This document shows, piece after piece, positions 43,036-53,562 of a DNA stretch of 64,000 nucleotides (its first letter is position 1; each line of letters begins with the position of its first letter). Below the pieces are notes generated by a model. That model was not told where the DNA came from. It saw only the letters and a list, made by a program, of their open reading frames with translations, and made no database searches. The stretch is taken from positions 30,980-94,979 of the forward strand of contig QYAI01000109.1 in the NCBI GenBank assembly GCA_003988855.1, written 5' to 3'. The translations under genes were made by a program, and so were the position numbers. The DNA comes from Arachnopeziza araneosa. Taxonomy: Eukaryota > Ascomycota > Leotiomycetes > Helotiales > Arachnopezizaceae.

Positions 43036-43493
43036 GTTCTGCGAGTTCCAGGATGCTCGGGGTTGTATTCGCGCTTAATCTAGACACGAGAATAGATTCT
43101 GAAGAGTGAAGAAAAGAACTAGACATTGGGGGAAAGATAAAAATGACGTTGGCTTGCTGCGGTGGCCATTTTCGCTGCAGCCTATCACCAGCCCCTGTGT
43201 GTTGTTGGTTTCAGCTATTTACGCACCAATCTGAACGGCAACGCACTGATCAATAGATGGGAAGGAGCTACAATTTAAGCTAACTGAAACAAAACTCAGA
43301 CATCGGAATCCATACCCGCAGCTCCCCGATCGCCTGGTCCTGCGGGTCATCAGAGTGGCTTCATCCCGCTGGTTCATACGACGGCAGCGACCGCGTTTCA
43401 ACTTTATTTTCCTCAAGTCCAGACCATTTCCCATCTTGATCTGACACAATCAGATCTGAAAGAATCACGCCAGCGATTTCCAGTCAAAATTCC

Positions 43494-45725
43494 TTATCGC
43501 ATGATCACCATCTGCCGTCGCCCAGGCCTCCCGTCAATTGTCTCCCCATGCATAACCCCCAAAACATAGCACTCACCCACGAAACTAACATCTTTACTTT
43601 CGGGAACTCGGATCACAAATGGTGTCGCTCCTCCCAAAAGAATGAATATCTCGTCTCCAGGGATGGTATTCTTAGGACAGAGTCCCATAAAGCCTGTCGT
43701 TGAGACGAAAAAAGCACGGCCTGGTGCTGGAGCACGTGTGAGATTTTGGATTTGGGTGTTGCTATCAGATAGATTGAGTGATGGTAGGTGACCATGAAGA
43801 TCTTCTGCTGTGTAGCAGTTTCTGGTGGTGATGGACGCTTCAGGAGTAGAGCTTAGCGATATTGGTTGAGTTTCAGCTTTGTGCTTGTTGATATACTCCC
43901 AGAACGTCGGTGCCAGTTCTGACTTTTGAAGATCCTGAAGCTCGTCTGGTATTTTAGGATACACTGTTCTTTGATATGCTTCCAAATATGACAAATCTGT
44001 TGTTGGATACGGGCTCTTAAATTGATTCATCATCTCTGCGTGGTGCTTGTACTTTGTGAGATCGGTCTCGACATCTTGGACTTTTAAAATGAAATAGCCT
44101 TCGATGGCTAAAGGTGGAGATATAGGAAAATACCCAGGACGACCAAGATATTCTATCTTGTCCATGAAAATATTCGAGACCGTGTCTCCTGCGGCAGAGA
44201 AATTGGCAAGGTCTATGAGAGGGGTTGCGGTTGCAGGAATACTCCAGTCTGGAACCCAAGACGGAAGTTTGTGGTCAGGATTCGAATTTTGAACATGATT
44301 CAGAAATGAAATGTCCAAATTTTTAGGCTCACTCATCCAGTATGAGACAATGGAAGTGTAAAGATTTACGACTGGCCACTGATAATCGGGAAATCGGATC
44401 CGACGATAGTCATCATGAGCAATTCCGAGAAGTGCAAGTACTTTGTCGCGTGGGTCTTTGCATCTCGTTGGTCGGAGGAGAGGGAGTAGACGTTTGATCT
44501 TTCTTTGCTCAATGAAAACTCCTGATTTGAGCCAATCGAAGTCCTCGGGAGTTCTCACTGATCGATCACCCCTAGTCAAGCGCACCATTCTAGCCCAGTC
44601 CTGCTGCAATTGCCCCTTCTTTACCGTACTCTCGATGATAAATGCCAGATTCATTCGGACCTCTCTCTCTTTTACAATGACTGGACGAGCTTGCAAAGCT
44701 TTACACGCTTCGTATAAAGTATCCCACTGTGCTTGATGGGATCCGCAAATGATGGTTGCATTCCTCGCGGACACAGTTTCTTGGAATGTCCAGGTTCTTC
44801 TAAACCAAGGCCTTTCTAGAAGCGCCGTCAAGGCTCTGGAACCAAGAAGAATCATTTTCACGGAATACGGCGAATCGTTCAAACCGGTTACGAAAGCTGG
44901 CTGGACATGATCTAGGAGAGATTTGAGATACCGTATGGCCTCTGTGTGCGCAACACCGCTTTCTATTTCGTGGCTTGGAAAGTCCTCCGTTGATTGCAGA
45001 TAGCCTATTAGGGAGATCAGTTCTCCGTCTGAGAGTTCCGCCAGTTCTGCGGTCCATTGCATCATTCCGAAAGCTGTAGCCGTTTGAGAATCTTCTTCTC
45101 CCAGCCATATCAGCACATTTTCCGCAGCGGAGTACACTTCCGCCATCATGCGGACTTGATTCATCTTCTCCTTCAGCTTTCTAGGGTCATCGTCTTGATC
45201 AATGCAAATCTGGTCAATCCATAGAGCGCGAACGTCGTTGGGAAGGCGGAGGCGGAGTAATAAATGGTAGAGGTTATCAGTGATCGACATGTTATCCGTA
45301 ATTTTTTTTGGGAATATCAATCCAAATCCTTCGTCATCTATGAATGGAACTGCCCAGTTGCAGCTAATACGATGAGGATTGTCTTCATTTCCCCAAACAT
45401 ATGAAACTGCTGCGAAAGGCATGATAGCATCGCCGTCAAGGGGAAAGGTCATCAGAGAACAGATTATGGGGTCATCATTGACTCCTGAATGGAGCTGTAG
45501 AAGCCTTATATGTCTCTCTGGTAGAGGTGCCCCATAATTAAAAGTGTCGTCCGACGCATTGTTCAAATGCTGTGCGAGCAACGCAAGTGAAGCAATGGGA
45601 TTCGAGGGGCCGTTGATATTGAGGCGACTAAGATCGACAACTTCTACTTCTGGGCTAGAGTCTTGGATGTTGTCTGAGCTTTCCATCTCTCTTCGCTCTT
45701 TTGGAGAATGGGTGGTGCTGGTCAT
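43494..45725 (-). CDS. HET-domain protein, intact, large
   Basis: A single-exon 743-residue protein starting at the ATG at 45725. After a Ser-rich start comes PLPERHIRLLQLHSG, then the HET blocks: FAAVSYVWGNEDNPHRI (about 104-120), VRALWIDQICIDQDD (about 165-180) and MMAEVYSAAENVLIWLGEED (about 193-212). The usual downstream elements follow: LLERPWFRRTWTFQETVSAR, CKDPRDKVLALLGIAHDDY, LPSWVPDWSIPA, and a C-terminal GRAFFVSTTGFMGLCP and GDEIFILLGGATPFVIR. This is the standard long form. Its role in vegetative incompatibility is inferred from the family. It belongs to the same subfamily as the broken gene at 46.8-48.5 kb, which lies divergently about 1 kb away. Confidence 0.95.
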   Translation of the reverse strand: MTSTTHSPKERREMESSDNIQDSSPEVEVVDLSRLNINGPSNPIASLALLAQHLNNASDDTFNYGAPLPERHIRLLQLHSGVNDDPIICSLMTFPLDGDAIMPFAAVSYVWGNEDNPHRISCNWAVPFIDDEGFGLIFPKKITDNMSITDNLYHLLLRLRLPNDVRALWIDQICIDQDDDPRKLKEKMNQVRMMAEVYSAAENVLIWLGEEDSQTATAFGMMQWTAELAELSDGELISLIGYLQSTEDFPSHEIESGVAHTEAIRYLKSLLDHVQPAFVTGLNDSPYSVKMILLGSRALTALLERPWFRRTWTFQETVSARNATIICGSHQAQWDTLYEACKALQARPVIVKEREVRMNLAFIIESTVKKGQLQQDWARMVRLTRGDRSVRTPEDFDWLKSGVFIEQRKIKRLLPLLRPTRCKDPRDKVLALLGIAHDDYRRIRFPDYQWPVVNLYTSIVSYWMSEPKNLDISFLNHVQNSNPDHKLPSWVPDWSIPATATPLIDLANFSAAGDTVSNIFMDKIEYLGRPGYFPISPPLAIEGYFILKVQDVETDLTKYKHHAEMMNQFKSPYPTTDLSYLEAYQRTVYPKIPDELQDLQKSELAPTFWEYINKHKAETQPISLSSTPEASITTRNCYTAEDLHGHLPSLNLSDSNTQIQNLTRAPAPGRAFFVSTTGFMGLCPKNTIPGDEIFILLGGATPFVIRVPESKDVSFVGECYVLGVMHGETIDGRPGRRQMVIMR

Positions 45726-46749
45726 CTTGGGTTCTAATTTGAAAGGTTGCTGCTAGCTAAAATCTTAGATAAGCTAACTCGGCTAGGGTAGTCAGTAATT
45801 TGGTATAAAGAGCGGAAACGGTTTCAACGATTTTTCATTCCAAAAATTTGCCAGCAATCAAGGCGTATGCGTCAAATTCTTTCAAGTCACGCTCCTAAGC
45901 GCGGCTTCAGCCGCAGCTGGAAAGGATTGTGAGATACCAAAACGTGGTATCGAAACGTACGCGATAACATATCAATGCTCGGAAATCAACCACTAAAGTC
46001 GAAGAGATTTGCTCACTTTGATGAAATCCAGGTAGGTGCTCTACTCTCTGTAGCAGGCTGTTAGAGAGAATGACTACCATCAGCATTAAGGTGTGATCAG
46101 GAGCACGTGACCAGCCCCCATGTCGCGCTGAAAAGTCAGACTCTCCCTATACCTGCCCACGCTCATCTTTGCTAAGCATTTTGAGGAGCCTCTGGCTTAG
46201 CTTGCGCACTACAATTCGGAACCTCTTTTGACCTCTTGTGCCCCCGGCTATACTTTTCCTGTCGGGGTTGCACTTTGGACCTCCTTTTCAAGTAACACGT
46301 GCCTAATCGCTCAGCCTCACAAAACGTGGCTGTTTCGACCTCAGTCCTTTCTCTTCGACAATCTTCTGCATACTCTAATGAGAAATCCTCAATCTGTCGA
46401 CTACAATTGCGGCCACTACGCCAACTCTAACAGAGCGATTCAAAGAGTCTGGTGTAACCGTTTATCTTGCTTTGATGATGCCCCGCCGTGCTTTAATTGA
46501 TGTTCTTCCCCGGTATGTGTAGCCAATCTGAGTCGACTAGGACAATGATTGACATGAGACTGAGCTGTCTAGACGGTGGAGAGACGGCGCGTTCGATCCC
46601 AATTACAGGTTAAAAATGCACCAGACATTATCCAAAGAGCAAGAAAATGCTGCTGGAAGACGAAATGGGGTGTTGAGTGAGCTTCAGTAGGCGTCTTCTC
46701 CGACCTGCATTCATCTCTTAAATTTAAATAATCGTCTCTCTAGCGTTCA

Positions 46750-48524
46750 TGATAGTTACCAATACGCAATTCTGCCGAAACGACATATCCGTCTCTTGCA
46801 TATTCAGCCAGCAGTGACGGCGAACTCATACAATGCTTGCTAACAAGTCACTCTATAGACGAAGCCCCAGAGTTTGAAGCTTTGTCATACGCGTGGGGCG
46901 ATCCAAAAAGAGCATGCAAGATATTTGTGACGAAAAACCAATCCAGATTGGATTCAACCTATGGGAAGCCTTCCAGCAACTCAGACACCCCAATCGCAGT
47001 CGCACAATGCGAATAGGTGCCATCTGTATTAATCAGGCCGACCTGACGGAGCGGAGTGAGCAGGTTCAAATCATGGACAGCATATATCGTCTGGCGATAT
47101 CAGTAATAGTGTGGCTGGGAGCTGCCAGCCAAAATAGCCCTGCTGCATTCCGGCTCGTTCGAGAAATATACGCCATTGCAGAGGCCACATCCCTGGAAGA
47201 CCGAGAAAAGCCATTGCTTGACGTAGATATTGAAAATAAAGGGCTTCCGGAGAAGTACAGCGTAGACTGGGATGCTCTCGACTCGATTTTCTGGCGGGCG
47301 TGGTTTAAATGCGTTTGGGTCATACAAGAAGTGGCTGTAACCAAGTCTGCTATCATTATGTGTGGAGGAGACAGTGCATCCTGGGACACATTTGCCGATG
47401 TCGCTGAATTCATCAACTGCCGCCAGCTTTATACCTTACGGGATGTTGACGTCTCAAATATACTGCCCTTGTCGAGCGTGAGAAAATCATACAGATTCAA
47501 CACGGAGATGAGCTTGCTCAGTTTACTCGCCTCCTTCAAGCAGTCTCTTGCTACAAATCCCATTGATAAGGTATATGCGCTGCTAAACCTCACGTCAGAT
47601 GTTAATATAGTCCCAAATTATAGACTCTCTACAGTTGATGTCTTCCGTGAGGTTTGTATCACATACCTTCAACATTCACTGGATATCTTATCGCTCAATG
47701 GCGACGCTGCTTGGAGACATCTAGAGGGTCTTCCATCGTGGGTCTCGGACTGGTCTTCCATGTTGCGGGAATCTCCATATCTTTATGGTAGCAGTGGATT
47801 TGCATTTCATGCAGGTGGACATACTTCCCCTCGCTTGATAATTGCCGAAGACAGCAACACAGTGTTGATTCATGGAAAGCTCATTGGCCGAGTAAAAACG
47901 ACAGGCGATCCGCTTATTTACGGAAATGGTGCTAAGTTGTGATTTATCCAGTTTAAGTCTGCAGGAACAAAACTTCTTGACGCGATGCAGAAAACTTCTT
48001 TCGCACTAAATCTAAGGAGTTGGGAGCGTATCTTTTTAGGCCTGAAGCGGTACCCAACTGGCGAGGACATACGATCCGTTCTTTACAAGACTTTGATTGC
48101 CAATGCTAGCCTCTGGAGACCAAAAGGCTCTGAGCAACCGGACATAGAGAGAGTGTATGCCTCATTCCGAAAAGAGTATGCTATGCCAATGGGCCCAATG
48201 AGATGCCGGCCTGATCTTAATAATGAGCACCAAGATATGAAGAACGCTCAAATATACTACCTGGCCGTAATGGATGCTGCCTACGGAAGGCGAATCTTTG
48301 TTTCCGAACATGGTTATATCGGGTTGTGTCCATTCTCGACGCGGCGAGGTGATTGTGTCGCAGCTTTCAACGGCGGAAAGACGGCATATATCCTGCGTGA
48401 ACATCACAGAAATGGAACGAGGAACTTCACGTTTGTTGGCGAGGCTTATATATACGGATTTATGGACGGTGAAGCATTTCAGGGCGAGTCCGACGCCATT
48501 GCTATGGAGTTTGCGATTGTTTAG
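46750..48524 (+). pseudogene. HET-domain protein, frameshifted and stopped
   Basis: The HET order is complete but spread over three frames. At 46773-46811, LPKRHIRLLHIQP. Then, shifted, EFEALSYAWGDP (about 46867-46902). Then, shifted again near 46935-46940, QIGFNLWEAFQQLRHP, AICINQADLTERSEQVQIM and SVIVWLGAASQN. The third frame continues through WRAWFKCVWVIQEVAVTKSA and NPIDKVYALLNLTSD to a TGA at 47940-47942, then stays open to 48524, ending with GRRIFVSEHGYIGLCPFS and GDCVAAFNGGKTAYILR, the normal HET C-terminus. No Met precedes the first block in frame. Two frameshifts plus one stop make sequencing error unlikely. The 770 bases before it (45726-46749) hold no gene I can support. Confidence 0.8.
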
Positions 48525-48757
48525 TGGAGGCGTACGATCTGAGTTGATCGCTGCTCTTGCTACAGGCTGGAGAAGAATGTGGCAAGCAGCCTCTGACATT
48601 AGCGAATGGCTTCCTTCATTAGCATCACACCAGCGCTTGATCAGGAACGAAAAGTATTAATGTTTAGATATCTTAAAATCACGCATAGATTTAGAGCGCC
48701 AGGAAGAGAATAATATGAGACTTTAATATTTGCAGGAGACACAAAAATGTGCTGGAT

Positions 48758-49883
48758 CTAGCCAAATCCCGCAAATGCACACAAAACTGTATTTTGAAGA
48801 ATTGCAGATATTTTACCCTTCAACATTTCTGAGTAGCGTCCCACACCACTGCGTCCCAAATATCTCTCAATAGGTGTAAACTTAATACTTCCCAGACTCT
48901 GGTTCGTTGCATTCCAGCCATCGGTCGTAGCACCTGTTCCGGTGAAGTACGCTCCACTTGTCGCATTTCCTCTCAGCACCCAGTCCAAGAACTTCACACC
49001 TGCAGTACCGAAAAGTCCTCCATTTATCTGGGAATATGTCGCTAGGTGGCCAACGTTTAGATTTCCTTTCCATGCTGGAGTGGTTGGTGGTAAGAGGGAG
49101 TAGTCACGCTCGCCCTAGATATCTTGTAAGTGTGCTGCAAGAAAGAGGAGACGGGACAAATGGGAGGGCATGATTGAAACAGAGAAGGTCAACTTACATT
49201 AGCGTACGCGATATCCATGCTCCCACCCAAAAAGAAGAAGACAGGCTTCTGTATCTTACTGGCCACACTAGTCGCTGCGCTGAATGCTCCGGAATTGAAA
49301 ATTCCAAAAGCTCCTACCCTAGTGTCATTGTACAAATCAAAGGCCTCAAGACCACCGCAGCTTTGTCCTGCCACAGCGATGCGAGTCGAGTCAACGGAGG
49401 GATTTGGTCTTTCCGGCGCCGGTCGTAATCCAATCGATGCTAGCTGTAAGAAGTGCAGATGTTGTGGTAGTACTACCACCTGGGGCACCAGAGGCAAGAA
49501 CGAGTATGCCGTGAGAAGCTATCTCGGTAAGTATCACGAGGAAGGAAAGTCCATCGCCGATGCATCCACCTTCCCCCCATATTAAGACAGGCAGCTTGAG
49601 GCCTACGGGAATGGTTTTGGGAGCATAAATGGTGTGCGTGGCGAGAGTGGAGTCGGTGAAGTAGTTCTGCTAAAGTTAGCTAAATGTTTAGGAAAGAGAT
49701 GAGAGGAAAATTACGGCGGGATAAGGACCACTTCCTCCAGTCTGTGGAGAAGAATGTCAGTAAAGTTATGACGCAAGCCGAGAAAGGTAAAAGTTTGGCA
49801 TAACATACTGTTGTTCCTTCAGTGGGAAGAACGGCAAGAGTACCTTTAACAGCAAAGAATAGGGTGAGAATAGAGAATTTCAT
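48758..49883 (-). pseudogene. Secreted alpha/beta-hydrolase, one frameshift (4 exons)
   Basis: Exons 49883-49809, 49741-49715, 49669-49198 and 49114-48758 carry a secretion leader (MKFSILTLFFAVKGTLAVLP), then FTDSTLATHTIYAPKTIPVG, LPVLIWGEGGCIGDGLSFL, and the nucleophile elbow AVAGQSCGGLEAF (GxSxG), then FGIFNSG and KPVFFFLGGSMDIAYAN. The C-terminus (LPPTTPAWKGNLNVGHLATY ... GWNATNQ) is intact. Exon 3 has 472 bases, one more than a multiple of three. SIDWITTGAGK and PNPSVDSTRIAVAG lie in different frames, so one base is extra near 49405-49430. The family resembles fungal secreted esterase/dienelactone-hydrolase-like proteins; substrate unknown. A single frameshift could be an assembly error. 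A tiny 27-base exon 2 is odd but splices cleanly. Confidence 0.7.
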
Positions 49884-51165
49884 AGTGAAATATCAAAATT
49901 ATTCAAGGTCAGCTTTGAGCTTGTGGGTTGAGAAGAAGACTCTCCATCTTTAAATTTGTTATAACATAATATTTATATTTTCAAAAAAGATACTTTTATA
50001 CCTTACTAACTACCGAAGAGGAAGCCGAACGCGACATCGTTGACGCGAAATAAACACCCAATGCAGGATATGAAATAGGAACGAGTAGAAATATCGGAGA
50101 TATATTCGATAATTTCGAGCCGTGGATAAAAGGTCTTGGATGAACAACTTTGACATTTCGTCCACTTCAATGTGAGGAGAAGGGAACTAGAAAAATAACG
50201 GTTTAACAGGGTTTCATTTAGGTTCGCAAATTCATGAGACATTTATAAATAAATAGAAAATGAGAATAGCAACATGAAAATAAACCTGCTTGAGCTTCGA
50301 CATGCAAGAAAACGAAACACCTCAGAAGATATGCATTTAGTTGAGTAAAGTGGAAAATTTCTGTCTTCTCGGTTTCGCCATAAATTAGGTCTACAACCCA
50401 GCATGAAACAACGTTGATTGCCGGATAAATCGTAAGAATATTAAAAAGTCCTCCGGATCTACACACATACCAGGGTGTAGGTCGATCATATCCCAGCATA
50501 TTAATATATCTATACCTCTCAATCTAAAAATGAGAGGCTCTCACGAAATCGGATTGATGTCACCTCTCAAATTAAATCTGGGGATCGTGCATGATCTATT
50601 CTTCCGATCTGGCGAAGCTTGCGAATCTTGATGAACCGATAATCTCCAAAAACAAAAACTCCAAGGTGGATTTAAGGTAGGGACCGTGGGTACCCGTCAT
50701 CGTAACTCGCTATCTCGTCCAACGATGGCACAGCTTCTCTTTTGCAGCTCAACGACCCGCTTGACGGAAAGGGATTAGAGCTCATTAACTCGATTAGGAA
50801 ATAACGTCACCGTTTACTCAACATGCCAAATGCAGTGTCTCAAATGCCCAATCGGGTTCTCAGCTCAAAGATCGTCAACCGCGGTCATGTTTCACAAGAA
50901 TAGTACGCCCGATGGAAATCTAAGAGGCTGAAAATTTGAACACTGGTTGGTCCGCTCCACGATGGCCTTGACCAGCTGAGGTCGGTTCGCGATAAGGTGA
51001 ACATGAAAGGATCTGGCGTTTTACCCCTCTATCCTTTTAAGGAAATCAGCTCGCTGCAGGTTATGTCAAAATTCGAGGACAGTCTGCTCCTAGGATTCCA
51101 AATAAGAACCTCTCCCTTTCTGATCTGAGTTAATTGAGACACTTCAAACTCATACACCTGGCGAA
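49884..51165. other. Intergenic, no gene supported
   Basis: AT-rich open frames on the minus strand (50006-50499) have poor composition and no domain. I see nothing else; the last about 200 bases hold the promoter of the epoxide-hydrolase-like gene. Confidence 0.45.
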
Positions 51166-52188
51166 ATGGACTCCAGTCTCTTCAAAACCGTCGTCACCAG
51201 TCGCTCATTTACTTATAGCTACTATGTGACTCTAGCAACGACTGAAGGTCAAAAGACCATCATCCTGCTTCACGGCTTTCCCGAATACGCAGAGATGTGG
51301 TCTGAACAAGTCCCTATCCTGGAAAATCTAGGCTACAAAGTCATCGCGCCCGATCTCCTTGGTTATGGTGGTTCCTCGAAACCCCTTGAGACGGAAGCAT
51401 ACAACAGCGAAGGACTCTCCCAGGATGTCGCTGATATTCTCTCTGCCGAGAAAGTGACCAAGGCGATTGTTATTGGCCATGATTGGGGCAGTTATCTCGC
51501 AGGGAGGTTTGCGAACTGGCAGCCTGAGAGAATTGAAGGACTGGTGTTGACAAGTGTGGCCTATCGTCCGGCTGGGAAGTTGGAGCTGGAGGCTTCTAAT
51601 GCGGCTATGAAGAAGGCGTTCGGGTATGAGCCGTTTGGATATTGGACTTGGATTGCAGGACCAGAGGCGCCTAAAGTTCTGGAGGATCATATTGAGTCCC
51701 TATTCTCTTTGCTTTTTGCGAAAGATGAGGGAATCTGGAAGGTATTCATCTCAATATCTCTAAACTTCCATGCTAATATTTTAAAGACAGACTTCACACC
51801 CACCGGCGTGCTCCCCAAATGGCTTTTAGCTGACCGCACCGTCGCAGAAGCTGATTTCATCACTCTAGAAGACAAAACGAGTCTTATCAAGAAGTGGAAA
51901 GAGGATGGATTTGCCGCCAAGCTAGGATGGTATCGTGCCATGACGGAGAATGTGCACTGGGAACACGAGCAGCATATTCCACAAGCAGCATTCAAGCTTA
52001 AAATTCCGGTGTTGTTTATTGGCGGTGCGAGAGATGCTCCAGCCCCGCCGGCTCTAGGCCAACTTGCTACGAAGCCTTTGTGCGAAGATTATACGGGGAC
52101 CGTGGTGGATAGTGCACATTGGATGCTGAGGGAGAAGCCGAAGGAATGGACGGAAGCGGTTACAGGATGGTTGAAGGAGAAATTTTAA
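51166..52188 (+). CDS. Epoxide-hydrolase-like alpha/beta-hydrolase
   Basis: A single-exon 340-residue protein. The family signatures are plain: oxyanion-hole HGFP at 36-39 (IILLHGFPEYAEMW), the nucleophile elbow GHDWGS with Asp106, and the catalytic histidine in SAHWML (His318). The lid region follows the nucleophile (EPFGYWTWIAGPEAP). The nucleophile is Asp rather than Ser, so epoxide hydrolase or haloalkane-dehalogenase-type chemistry through a covalent ester intermediate is expected; epoxide hydrolase is the commoner fungal function. There is no secretion signal, so it is likely cytosolic or peroxisomal (no clear C-terminal SKL). It converges on the isocitrate-lyase-like gene 140 bases away. 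No lesion was seen. Confidence 0.9.
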   Translation: MDSSLFKTVVTSRSFTYSYYVTLATTEGQKTIILLHGFPEYAEMWSEQVPILENLGYKVIAPDLLGYGGSSKPLETEAYNSEGLSQDVADILSAEKVTKAIVIGHDWGSYLAGRFANWQPERIEGLVLTSVAYRPAGKLELEASNAAMKKAFGYEPFGYWTWIAGPEAPKVLEDHIESLFSLLFAKDEGIWKVFISISLNFHANILKTDFTPTGVLPKWLLADRTVAEADFITLEDKTSLIKKWKEDGFAAKLGWYRAMTENVHWEHEQHIPQAAFKLKIPVLFIGGARDAPAPPALGQLATKPLCEDYTGTVVDSAHWMLREKPKEWTEAVTGWLKEKF

Positions 52189-52328
52189 TTTTGACGGGTA
52201 CTATTCAAATAGACAGCTTCCTAAACTGAGAAGACTTAGCTAAATGAACTTCAGTCTGATGAAAATGCGCTTCATTATCAATCTCATAATTCTTAAGCTA
52301 CCGGGTTAAATTATTTCCGATCAATATA

Positions 52329-53102
52329 TTAAGCACTCTCCAACAACTTATCCGCTTGCTGCGCAAAGTACTTTGCACTTGTAAACTGTAGAGCCGGCCC
52401 GATGCTTACTCTCGCCACACCAATCTCAGACAATTCCTTCACCGTCAAATTTCCCTCCGCAATCTTCAGGCTTACATTCAACAGACCACCGAAGGCTTTC
52501 GTCAGTTCCACTACCTCCTCTCTGGTAATTCCACCTCTGGCCGAACCACCCCAGACAAACACTGTGGTCGCTCCCGCTTGAAGATATTTCTTTCCTCTCT
52601 CAATAGCTTCATCCACGGTACCACCATGCACCAATGCATCAGTCCGAGCATTGACTGCAAAGTCGGCGACGCCTCTTTCATGGGCAACTTTCAACACACG
52701 CTTTACTCTGTCCGCTGCCACAGCTACATCCATTAACCCCGCACCTCTCTCTGCATCCTCGAGATTAACACCGACGACTCCTAGATCCAGCAACTTCCTG
52801 ACACCTTCTTCAAGTTGATCGCCATATCCATCTTGGAAATCCACTGTGAGTGGTAGATTGAATTGGTTTGCGACCTTGGAAATGCCTTTCACAGCCGCGA
52901 GATTAATTTCGAGAGTAAGGTCGTCGTCATCAAGGCCAGCCGCGGCAGCGACGGAATAGGAAGCTGTAGCCAGAGCAACTGTTCGAGACAGAGAAGCAAC
53001 GGAGCGTGCAGTGACGGCATCGTAAATGTTGGTAAGAAGGAGAGGTGCTCCTGGCTTGTGTAGGGCACGGAAGACTGTTGCAAGAGAAGCCAGGGATGTC
53101 AT
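52329..53102 (-). CDS. Isocitrate lyase/PEP mutase superfamily enzyme
   Basis: A single-exon 257-residue TIM-barrel enzyme starting at the ATG at 53102. Signatures: LLTNIYDAVTARSVASLSRT at the start, a strand PLTVDFQDGYGDQL carrying the metal-binding Asp, VGVNLEDAERGAGLMD, DFAVNARTDALVHGGT, and KYLQAGATTVFVWGG. These match the PEP mutase/carboxyvinyl-carboxyphosphonate phosphorylmutase/oxaloacetase branch of the isocitrate-lyase superfamily. The canonical isocitrate-lyase KKCGH motif is absent, so it is not a glyoxylate-cycle enzyme. These proteins cleave or rearrange C-C or C-P bonds of 2-oxo acids; the substrate here is unknown. No targeting signal is obvious. No lesion was seen. Confidence 0.9.
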   Translation of the reverse strand: MTSLASLATVFRALHKPGAPLLLTNIYDAVTARSVASLSRTVALATASYSVAAAAGLDDDDLTLEINLAAVKGISKVANQFNLPLTVDFQDGYGDQLEEGVRKLLDLGVVGVNLEDAERGAGLMDVAVAADRVKRVLKVAHERGVADFAVNARTDALVHGGTVDEAIERGKKYLQAGATTVFVWGGSARGGITREEVVELTKAFGGLLNVSLKIAEGNLTVKELSEIGVARVSIGPALQFTSAKYFAQQADKLLESA

Positions 53103-53562
53103 TTTGAGTCGTGTGTTGAGAGTAAAAGTGATGGTAGAGGCTGGTGAGGGGATTTGCTAGTGGTTCTGAGTTTTGAAGAAACGATGATATAGATGAGAAA
53201 GTACATATTTATACTCAAAATTGGTTTCTTGAACCAAGAAGACTGGACCTAAAGGACTGTGATGGAATTGACCAATGAACAGTAAACTTTGTTTATTTAG
53301 TGATCTCTAAAAATCATATTTACGTTTCACTAGTTGTCTTGATCATCTCTGCCTGGATGTTGAGTCTAGTCAATGGTGAGTCATAATTTCTGAAGGTTTT
53401 GAAAGGGCGTATAGTGTCAATTTACGGTTAGCGCGCCTACTTTAGGCGTAGCGCTTCGCTTGTTAGGCGGTCGTGAGGCCTACAGTACTACCATACTACT
53501 AGGGATCACTAAACATTCTACAACCATGCTTCCAAACCTTGCTCATTCAAGGACACCTCAAA

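Noticed and set aside
46228..46500. 90-codon plus-strand open frame before the broken HET gene
   Set aside because: No domain, and it cannot be joined to the HET reading frame.
46570..46600. tRNA-like GTTCGATCCC on the plus strand
   Set aside because: No matching stem and no cloverleaf upstream.
50006..50499. Minus-strand open frames in AT-rich DNA
   Set aside because: Poor residue composition and no recognisable domain.
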